DNA of 64,000 nucleotides from Cercis canadensis. Lineage: Eukaryota; Streptophyta; Magnoliopsida; Fabales; Fabaceae. Shown one piece after another: positions 26,901 through 36,713 of the stretch. Under the pieces are notes generated by a model that had not been told where the DNA came from, made no database searches, and worked only from the letters and a program-made list of their open reading frames with translations. The translations under genes and the position numbers were made by a program. How positions within the stretch are numbered: the first letter of the stretch is position 1; each line of letters starts with the position of its first letter. Location of the stretch: assembly GCA_003255065.1 (NCBI GenBank), contig QAOA01002887.1, positions 364,678 through 428,677 on the forward strand. Reading direction: 5' to 3'.

Positions 26901-29490
26901 TGAACCATAAGCAAAATATGCGAGTCAGAAACAGGGATAAATCGCAACAGGGTCCCGCGGCAGATATAGTGACTTACCATGAAACATTCCCGTCACAGAT
27001 ACAGTTAAACATAAGAAAAATATCTGACTCAGATATAGGGATGAACAGAAACAGGGACTCGGGGCAGATTTTGTGACTCACAAGGAAACAGTTCCGTCCC
27101 AGATGCAGTAAACCATAAGAAAAATATCTGACTCATATACAAGGATTAACCGAAACAGTGTACTGGGGCCAGATATAGTGACTCACCAGGAAACAGTCCC
27201 GTCCTAGATACATTGAACCATAAGAAAAATATCCTAGTCAGAAACAGAGAGGAACCGAAATAGCTTCCCGAGGCAGATATAGTGACTCCCCAGGAAACAG
27301 TCCAGTCCCAAATACAGTGAACCATAAGCAAAATATGCGAGTCAGAAACAGGGATAAACCGCAACAGGGTCCCGGGGCAGATATAGTGACTTACCATGAA
27401 ACTTTCCCGTCCCAGATACAGTTAAACATAAGAAAAATATCTGACTCAGATATAGGGATAAACAGAAACAGGGTCTCGGGGCAGATTTAGTGACCGACAA
27501 GGAAACAGTTCTGTCCCAAACACTGTAAACCATAAGAAAAATATCCGACTCAGATACAAGGATGAAACGAAACAGGATCCCAGGGCAGATATTGTGACTC
27601 ACCAGGAAACATTCCCCTCCCAGATACAGTGAACCATAAGAAAAATATATGGCTCAGATATAGGGATGAATCAAAACAAGGTCCCGCGGCAGATTTAGTG
27701 ACTTACAAGGAAATAGTCCGGTCCCAGATACAGTAAACCATAAGGAAAATATCGGACTCAGATACAAGGATGAACCGAAACAGGGTCCTATGGCAGATAT
27801 AGGGACTCACCAGGAAACAGTCCCGTCCCAGATACAGTGAACCATAAGCCAAATATCTAAGTCAGAAACTGGGATAAGCCGAAACAGGGTCCCGGGAAGA
27901 TATAGTGACTTACCAATAAACATTCTCGTCCCAGATACAGTGAACCATCAGAAAAATATCAAACTCAGATATCGGGATGAACAGAAAAAGGGTCTCAGGG
28001 CAGATTTAGTGACTGACAAGAAAACAGTTCTGTCCCAGATGCAGTAAACCATAAGAAAAATATCCGACTCAGATACAAGGATTAACTAAAACAGGGTACT
28101 GGGGGCAGATATAGTGACTCACTAGGAAAAAGTCCCGTCCTAGATACAGTGAACCATAAGAAAAACATCTGAGTCAGAAACAGGGTTGAACCGAAACAGG
28201 GTCTCAAGGTAGATTTAGTGACTCAGAAGGAAACAGTCCCGTCCTAGATCCAGTGAACCATAAGAAAAATATCCGATTCAGATAGAAGGATGAACCGAAA
28301 CAAGGTCCCGGGGAAGATATAGTCACTCACCAGGAAACAATCCCGTCCTAGATACATTGAACCATAAGAAAAATATCCTAGTCAGAAACAGAGAGGAACT
28401 GAAATAGCGTCCCGAGGCAGATATAGTGACTCCCCAGGAAACAGTCCAGTCCCAGATACAGTGAACCATAAGCAAAATATGCGAGTCAGAAACAAGGATA
28501 AACCGCAACAGGGTCCCAGGGCAGATATAGTGACTTACCATGAAACATTCCCGTCCCAGATACAGTTAAACATAAGAAAAATATCTGACTCAGATATAGG
28601 GATGAACAGAAACAGGGTCTCAGGGCAGATTTAGTGACTAACAAGCAAACAGTTCCGTCCCAGATGCAGTAAACCAGAAGAGAAATATCTGACTCTGATA
28701 CAAGGATGAACCGAAACAAGGTCCCGGGACATATATAGTGACTCAACAGGAAACAGACCCATCCAAGATATAGTGATCCATATGAAAAATGTCTGGCTCA
28801 GATATACGGATATACCGAAACAGGGTCCCGGGGTGGAATTTAGTGACTCAGAAGGAAACAGTCCCATCCTAGATACAGTGAACCATAAGAAAAATATCCG
28901 ATTTAGATAGAAGGTTGAACCGAAACAGGGTCCCGGGGAAGATATAGTGACTCACCAGACAACAGTCTCGTCCTAGATACCGTGAAACATAAGAAAAATA
29001 TCCTAGTTAGAAACAGAGAGGAACCGAAATAGCGTCCCGAGGCAGATATAGTGACCCCCCAGGAAACAGTCCAGTCCCAAATACAGTGAACCTTAAGCAA
29101 AATATGCGAGTAAGAAACATGGATAAACCGCAACAGGGTCCCGGGGCAGATATAGTGACTTACCATGAAACATTCCCGTCCCAGATACAGTTAAACATAA
29201 GAAAAATATCTGACTCAGATATAGGGATGAAGAGAAATAGGGTCTCGGGGCAGATTTAGTGACTGACAAGGAAACAGTTCCGTCCCAGATACAGTAAACC
29301 ATAGGAAAAATTTCCGACTCCGATACAAGGATGAAACGAAACAGGATCCCGGGGCAGATATTGTGACTCACCAGGAAACATTCCCATCCCAGATACAGTG
29401 AACCATAAGAAAAATATATGGCTTAGATATAGGGATGAACCGAAACAGGGCCTCACAGCAGATTTAGTGACTTACAAGGAAACAGCCCGG
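24000..29490. repeat. Satellite block with long higher-order repeats (15-mer type)
   Basis: Monomer types differ from the flanking five-monomer arrays: gggataaaccgcaacagg, aggatgaaacg with aggatcccgg, cctatggcagatatag, cacagcagatttag and the odd ggtggaattt. Measured between A-type monomers, one unit runs from 26,310 to 27,870 (1,561 bp, 15 monomers plus one base). Parts recur to the right: 24,000-25,420 matches about 37,010-38,430 (offset 13,006), 25,929-27,130 matches about 36,333-37,530 (offset 10,404), and 27,146-29,460 matches about 37,966-40,280 (offset 10,820). The block ends near 29,490, where five-monomer satellite resumes. Confidence 0.75.
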
Positions 29491-29639
29491 TCCCAGATAC
29501 AGTGAACCATAAGAAAAATATCCGACTCAGAAACAGGAAGGAACCGAAATAGCGTCCCAAGTTAGATATAGTGACTCCCTAGGAAACAGTCTAGTCCCAG
29601 ATACAGAAACAGGGATGAACCGAAACAGGGTCCCAAGGT

Positions 29640-32600
29640 AGATATAGTGACTCACCAGGAAACAGTCCCGTTCCAAATACAATGAACCATAAGAAAAATA
29701 TCCTAGTCAGAAACGGAGAGGAACTGAAATAGGGTCCCGTGGCAGATATAGTGACTCCCCAAGATACAGTCCAGTCCCAGATACACTGAACCAAAAGCAA
29801 AATATCTAAGTCAGAAACAGGGATAAGCCGAAACAGGGTCCCGGGAAGATATAGTGACTTACCATGAATCATTCCCGTCACAGATATAGTGAACTATCAG
29901 AAAAATATCTGCCTCAAATATCGGGATGAAAAAAAAAAAGGCCTCGGGGCAGATTTAGTGACTGACATGGAAACAGTTCCGTCCCAGATGCAATAAACCA
30001 TAAGAAAAATATCCGACTCAGATGCAAGGATCAAACGAAACAGGGTACTGGGGGCAGATATAGTGACTCACTAGGAAAAAGTCCCGTCCTAGATATAGTG
30101 AATCATAAGAAAAATATCTGAGTCAGAAACAGGGTTGAACCGAAACAGGGTCCCAGGGTAGATATAGTGACTCAACAGGAAACAGTCCCGTCCCAAATAA
30201 ATTGAACCATAAGAAAAATATCAAAGGCAGAAACAAGGAAGAACAGAAATAGGGTCCCGAGGCAGATATAGTGACTCCCCAGGAAACAGTCCAGTCCCAG
30301 ATACAGTGAACCATAAGCAAAATATCTAAGTCAGAAACAGGGATAAGCCGAAACAGGGTCCCGAGAAGATATAGTGACTTACCATGAAACCTACCCGTCC
30401 TAGATACAGTGAACCATCAGAAGAATATTTGACTCAGATAACGGGATTAACCGAAACAGGGTCCCGGGGTAGATATAGCGACTCACCAGGAAATAGTCAC
30501 ATCCCAAATACAGTGAACCATAAGAAAAATATCCGACTCAGAGACAACAATGAACCGAAACAGGGTCCCGGGGCATATATAGTGACTCAGCAGGAAACTG
30601 TCCCGTCCCCAATACAGTGAACCATAAGAAAAATATCCTAGTCAGAAACAGAGAGGAACCCAAATAGGGTCCCGATGGAGATATAGTGACTCCCCAGGAA
30701 ACAGTCCAGTCCCAGATACACTGAACCATAAGCAAAATATCTAAGTCAGAAATAGGGATAAGCCGAAACAGGGTCCCGGGAAGATATAGTGACTTACCAT
30801 GAAACATTCCCGTCCCAGATACAGTGAACCTTCAGAAAAATATCTGACTCAGATATCGGGATGAACACAAAAAGGTTCTCGGGGCAGATTTAGTGACTAC
30901 CAAGGAAACAGTTCCGTCCCAGATGCAGTAAACCATAGGAAAAATATCCGACCCAGAACCAAGGATTAACCGAAATAGGGTACTGAGGGCAGATATAATG
31001 ACTCACCAGGAAAAAGTCCCGTCCTAGATACAGTGAACCATAAGAAAAATATCTGAGTCAGAAACAAGGTTGAACCGAGACAGAGTCCCGTGGTATATAT
31101 AGTGAGTCACCAGGAAACAATCCCGTCCCAAATACAGTGAACCATAAGAAAAATATCCGAGTCAAAAACAGGGAGGAACCGAAATAGGGTCCCGAGGCAG
31201 ATATAGTGACTCCCCAGGAAACAGTCTAGTCCTAGATACAATGAACCATAAGCAAAATATCTAAGTTAGAAACAGGGATAAGCCGAAACAGGGTCCCGGG
31301 AAGATATAGTGATTTACAATGAAAAATTCCCGTCCCAGATACAGTGAACCATCGAAAAAATATCTGACTCAGATATCGGGATGAACAGAAAAAGGGTCTC
31401 GGGGCAGATTTAGTGATTGACAAGGAAACAGTTCTGTCCCAGATGCAGTAAACCCTAAGAAAAACATCCGACTCAGATACAAGGATTAACCGAAACAGGG
31501 TACTGGGGGTAGATATAGTGACTCACCAGGAAAAAGTCTCGTCCTAGATACAGTGAATCATAAGAAAAATATCTGAGTCAAAAACAGGGTTGAGCCGAAA
31601 TGGGGTTCCAGGGTAGATATAGTGACTCACCAGGAAATAGTCCCGTCCCAAATAAAGTGAACCATAAGAAAAATATTCGAGTCAGAAACAGGGAGGAACC
31701 GAAATAGGGTTCCGACGCAGATATAGTGACTCCCCAGGAAACGTCCAGTTCCAGATACAGTGAACCATAAGCAAAATATCTAAGTCAGAAACAGGGATAA
31801 GCCGAAACAGGGTCCCGGGAAGATATAGTGACTTACCATGAAACATTCCCGTCCCAGATACAGTGAACCTTCAGAAAAATATTTCACTCAGATATCGAGA
31901 TGAACAGAAAAAGGGTCTCAGGGCATATTTAGTGACTAACAAGGAAACAGTTCCGTCCCAGATGCAGTAAACCATAAGAAAAATATCCGACTCAGATACA
32001 AGGATTAACCGAAACAGGGTACTGGGTGCAGATACAGTGACTCACCAGGAAAAAGTCCCGTCCTAGATACAGTGAACCATAAGAAAAATATCTGAGTCAG
32101 AAAAAGGGTTGAACCGAAACAGGGTCCCGGGGTAGATATAGTGACTCACCAGGAAACAGTCCCGTCCCAAATATAGTGAACCATAAGAATAATATCCGAC
32201 TCAGAAACAGGGAGGAACCGAAATAGGGTCCCGAGGCAGATATAGTGACTCCCCAGGAAACAGTCCAGTCCCAGATACAGTGAATCATAAGAAAAATATC
32301 TGAGTCAGAATCAGAGTTGAACCGAAACAGGGTCCCGGGGTAGATATAGTGACACACTAGGAAACAGTCCCATCCCAAATACAGTGAACCATAAGAAAAA
32401 TATCTAAGTCATAAACAGGGAGCAATAGAAATAGGGTCCCGTGGCAGATATAGTGACTCCCCAGGAAACAATCCAGTCCCAGATACAGTGAACCATAAGC
32501 AAAATATCTAAGTCAGAAACAGAGATAAGCCGAAACAGGGTCCCGGGAAGATATAGTGACTTAGCATCAAACATTCCTATCCCAGATACAGTGATCGTTC

Positions 32601-32820
32601 AGAAAAATATCTGACTCAGATATCGGGATGAACAGAAAAAGGGTCTTAGGGCAGATTTAGTGACAGACAAGGAAACAGTTCCCTCCCAGATGCTGTAAAC
32701 CATAAGAAAAATATCCGACTTAGATACAAGGATTATCTGAAACAGGGTACTGGGGGCAGATATAGTGACTCACCAGGAAAAAGTCTCGTCCTAGATACAG
32801 TGAACCATAAGAAAACTATC
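29640..32820. repeat. Segmental duplication Z, copy 2
   Basis: Partner of 17,810-20,990 (offset 11,831 to 11,829 bp). To its right, after solo LTR 2, 35,376-35,780 matches 21,076-21,480 at offset 14,300. The extra 2,471 bp equals the LTR plus one target duplication (1,432 bp) plus 1,039 bp, almost exactly ten monomers. Confidence 0.8.
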
Positions 32821-33948
32821 TGAGTCAGAAACAAGGTTAAACCGAAACATGGTCCTAGGGTAGATATAGTGACTCACCACGAAACAATCCCGTCCTAAAT
32901 ACAGTGAACAATAAGAAAAATAACCGACTCAGAAACAGCGAGGAATCGAAATAGGGTCCCGACGCAGATATATTGTGTCCCCAGGAAACAGTCCAGTCCC
33001 AGATACGTTGAACCATAAGAAAAATATCTAAGTCAGAAACAGGGATAAGCCGAAACAGGGTCTCGGGAAGATATAGTGACTTACCATGAAACATTCCCGT
33101 CTCAGATACTGTGAACCATCAGAAAAATATCTGACTCAAATATCGGGATGAACAGAAAAAGGGACTCGGGGCAGATTTAGTGACTGACAAGGAAACAGTT
33201 CCGTCCCAGATGCAGTAAACCATAAGAAAAATATTCGACTCAGATACAAGGATTAACCGAAATAGGGTACTGGGGCAGATATAGTGACTCACCAGGAAAA
33301 AGACTCGTCCTAGATACAGTGAACCATAAGAAAAATATCTGAGTCAGAAGTAGGCTTGAACCGAAACAGGGTCCCGGGGTAGATATAGTGACTCACCAGG
33401 AAACAGTCCCGTCCCAAATAAAGTGAACCATAAGAAAAATATCCGAGTCAGAAACATGGAGGAACCGAAATAGGGTCCCGACGCAGATATAGTGACTCCC
33501 CAGGAAACAGTCCAGTCCCAGATACAGTGAACCATAAGCAAAATATCTAAGTCAGAAACAGGGATCAATAGAAACAGGGTCCCGCGAAGATATAGTGACT
33601 TACCATGAAACATTCCCGTCCCAGATACAGTGAACCTTCAGAAAAATATTTGACTTAGATATCGGGATGAACAGAAAAAGGGTCTTAGGGCAGATTTAGT
33701 GACTGACAAGGAAACAGTTCCGTCCCAGATGCAGTAAACCATAATAAAAATATCTGGCTCTGATACAAGAATTAACCGAAACAGGGTACTAGGGGCAGAT
33801 ATAGTGACTCACCAGGAAAAAGTCCCGTCCTAGATACAGTGAATCATAAGAAAAATATCTGAGTCAGAAACAGGGTGTAACCGAAACAGGGTCCCGGGGT
33901 AGATATAGTGACTCACCAGGAAACAGTCCCGTCCCAAATACAGTGAAC

Positions 33949-35375
33949 TGATGAGCTGCCGAGGCTCCTCAAATTACTTAAGTTTTAGGTCGGTTACCTA
34001 GCTTTTTGCAGCATAGGACAGCCCTAAGTCGAACCTAAGGATTGTTCTCTGTGGTGAATCATATTGAAAAGCATGTAAACAGAGGGGGTTGAGTTTGGTT
34101 TAAGTGATTAACGAAAATTAATTATCAGTGGTAACCTAAAGGAAAACAACCAATCCAAGTCTTTACTAATTCTGATTTAAGTTCATCCTTGATTTCTAAT
34201 GATCCATTCAATTATTAACCATGTTCTTGGCCTTTAAAACATATCAAGAAGCCTCTCAATGTTCTATGGATTCCACTGGTTAAGCAACCAGAATTCGGAT
34301 TCAACTAAGACTAAATGAATTAAGCAAACATTCAAGTCTAGTTTTACCTAAGTCCATGATCCAGCCAAGGTGATTAATCCATCCAAAAGCTCAGAAACAT
34401 TAATCAACCATACAATCCTCTTTTATCACATGCAATTAAGCAATCACACATGAAGATCCAAATTCGAATTAAGCAATTCAAACAGAATATTTCAAAGGAT
34501 TGAAAGAACTTTGATTAACAACTAAAATGAAGAACAACAACTCATAATCTCAAAACCAATAATCAGAATAGCAAAACATGGATTGATATGTTGGATTAGC
34601 CCTCCATGAACAAGAGGAGCTGAAGTTCTTACAAAATATCTAAAAGAAAACTTAGAGACTAAGGAAAACTAGAAAGCTGTCTAAAATATCTAAAGAGTTG
34701 ATTTTAAATTTCGGCTGCCTCCTTCTTCTGATATAGACCTCCAATTTTACATGCACACCTAAATTTCCCTTAGGGCACACTTGTTCCCATGGGCCTTAGC
34801 TTCAATTGGGCTTTGGTATGGGCCCATTTGGACTTGTCATGAGGAAGTTAGGCCCATTTAAGTGGCAGAAGGTGTCTGGAACCGTCAGCTAACTTGCACA
34901 GCAAATAAGACCATCTTCCACATAAAATATGGTGAACCGGTCTTCATATAAATTGAAGCTCTGTCTGTTAGATTTCCAATGGTACCAGTTTCAGGTCAAT
35001 ATGACATATACAACTCAAGTTATTACCCAAATACTGCATGTAGGTCAGGATCCTGCGACAGCATGTCTTCTCTGGCTTCCAGGCTCCATATGACCTGCTG
35101 AGCGTCCGAATTAGCTTTGGAGCCCTGAAAGAAAGTTGTAGAAAATTCTCTCAGCTTTCCAACAAGGTATGACTCGGAATTTTTGGACATACAGAACTCA
35201 AGATATGCCTGAAACACAGAGACAGCATATAATGCCCAGTATTGCTGGAAATTGCAATTAAGCATAAATGGATCCTAAGTCATGAAATGAGGTCTAAGTT
35301 TATGCAATTCAGCCCAAAAGAGGTTTAAAAGACTAAGTATGAGGAATAACTATTGTATAAAAAGTGTGTTCATCA
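33949..35375 (-). mobile_element. Solo LTR 2 of the same Athila-like family (1,427 bp)
   Basis: Second copy of the 7,392-8,819 element, one base shorter, in the same orientation and highly similar throughout, with scattered substitutions and small indels. It starts TGATGAGCTGCC and ends GTTCATCA. It has its own exact 5-bp target duplication, tgaac, at 33,944-33,948 and 35,376-35,380. The different flanks show two separate insertions rather than the two LTRs of one element. An undisturbed version of the target, tacagtgaaccataagagaa, is at 21,071-21,090, so the duplication partner is empty. An 80-codon frame on the minus strand inside it (35,023-35,265) has no recognisable features and is not called as a gene. 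Confidence 0.9.
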
Positions 35376-35858
35376 TGAACCATAAGAGAAATATCCGACT
35401 CAGAAACTGGGAGGAACCGAAATAGGTTCCCGAGGCAGATATAATAACTCCCCAGGAAACAGTCCAGTCCCAGATACAGTGAACCATAAGAAAAATATAT
35501 GAGTCAGAAACAAAGTTGAACCGAAACAGGGTCCCGGGGTAAATATAGTGACTCACCAGGAAACAGTCCTGTCCCAACTATGGTGAATCATAAGAAAAAT
35601 AACTGACTCAGAAACAGGGAGGAACCGAAATAAGGTCCCGACGCAGATATATTGACTCCCCAGGAAACAGTCCAGTCCCAGATACAGTGAACCATAAGAA
35701 AAATATCTAAGTCAGAAACAGGGATAAGCCGAAACAGGGTCCCGGGAAGATATAGTGACTTACCATGAAACATTCCCGTCCCAGATACAGTTAAACATAA
35801 GAAAAATATCAGACTCAGATATAGGGATTAAGAGAAATAGGGTCTCGGGGCAGATTTA
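35376..35858. repeat. 104-bp satellite, short segment between solo LTR 2 and the MITE
   Basis: About 480 bp of satellite. Up to about 35,780 it copies 21,076-21,480 (offset 14,300). From about 35,790 it copies 25,860 onward (offset 9,930), so a change from five-monomer satellite to the long-HOR satellite lies inside monomer sequence near 35,780-35,790. Confidence 0.9.
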
Positions 35859-36329
35859 GGGTCTGTTTGGGAGTTTTTTTGGAGGGGAGAGGAGAGGAGA
35901 GGAGAGGAAATAGAAGGAAAGGAATGGAAGGGGAAGAGAGGGGTTTTCCTCTCCTTTGTTTGGATGATTAAAATGAGCAAAAGGAGAGGAAAGGAAAGGA
36001 AAGGAATAAAAATTTACAATTTTACAAATTTATCCTTTATTTATAAAATAAATATATTCAATATAAAATTTAATAATGTTATCTAAACAGTGTTTGAAAT
36101 TTTTTTTGAAGAAATAAATAGAGGTATAATAGTAAACTACTCTTTTTTCTCTCCAAACCCTCTAAATTGGGGGAACACAAAAGTGATGCAAAAAAGGAAT
36201 GCAAGGGTTTGAGATTACCCCTTGATTTCCTTTCCTTTTTAAATTTTGAACTCCCAAACAAGGGGAAGGACACATTTACTCCTTTCCTTTCCTCTCCTTT
36301 CCCCCCAAATTTAACTCCCAAACAAACCC
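35859..36329. mobile_element. Tourist-like (PIF/Harbinger-type) MITE, 471 bp
   Basis: A 471-bp non-autonomous element begins GGGTCTGTTTGGGAG and ends CTCCCAAACAAACCC, an imperfect terminal inverted repeat. It is flanked by the 3-bp duplication TTA (35,856-35,858 and 36,330-36,332). Removing the element and one TTA restores cagatttagtgactgac, which is what the paralog at 25,921 shows; the local offset changes from 9,930 to 10,404, exactly 471 + 3. TTA duplications with GGG...TTTG termini are characteristic of Tourist/Harbinger MITEs. Purine-rich runs (gagaggagagg) lie inside the left end with complementary runs inside the right end, so it could fold into a long hairpin. It encodes no transposase; a 107-codon frame overlapping it on the minus strand is accidental. 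Confidence 0.92.
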
Positions 36330-36713
36330 TTAGTGACTGACAAGGAAACAGTTCCGTCCCAGGTACAGTAAACCATAGGAAAAATTTCCGACTCCGAAAC
36401 AAGGATGAAACGAGACAGGATCCCGGGGCAGATATTGTGACTCACCAGGAAACATTCCCATCCCAGATACAGTGAACCATAAGAAAAGTATATGGCTTAG
36501 ATATAGGGATGAACCGAAACAGGGCCCCACAGCAGATTTACTGACTTACAAGGAAACAGTCCGGTCCCAGATACAGTAAACCATAAGGAAAATATCAGAC
36601 TCATATATAAGGATGAACCGAAACAGGGTCCTATGGCAGATATAGTGACTCACCAGGAAATAGTCCCGTCCCAGATACAGTGAACCATAAGCCAAATATC
36701 TAAGTCAGAAATA

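Larger units (their letters stand above)
8820..33948. repeat. 104-bp tandem satellite array, segment 2
   Basis: The array resumes directly after the cgtcc target duplication of solo LTR 1 and continues unbroken for about 25 kb to solo LTR 2. Much of 8,820-24,000 and all of 29,490-33,948 follow the five-monomer A-B-C-D-E pattern, with inserted runs of other monomer types (for example 8,820-9,350, 10,060-10,620, 14,100-14,950, 16,080-16,550 and 17,060-17,600). The part from 24,000 to 29,490 consists of long higher-order units. No transposon and no gene is seen inside this segment. Confidence 0.95.

Noticed and set aside
35023..35265. 80-codon frame in solo LTR 2
   Set aside because: It lies inside an LTR, is not credible in the sister LTR at 7,392-8,819, and has no recognisable domain.
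7392..35375. The two LTRs as the two ends of a single giant element
   Set aside because: Each has its own complete 5-bp target duplication (cgtcc and tgaac) and only satellite lies between them, without PBS, polypurine tract or pol.
36079..36402. 107-codon minus-strand frame across the MITE end
   Set aside because: It joins satellite-derived codons to the low-complexity interior of a non-coding MITE.
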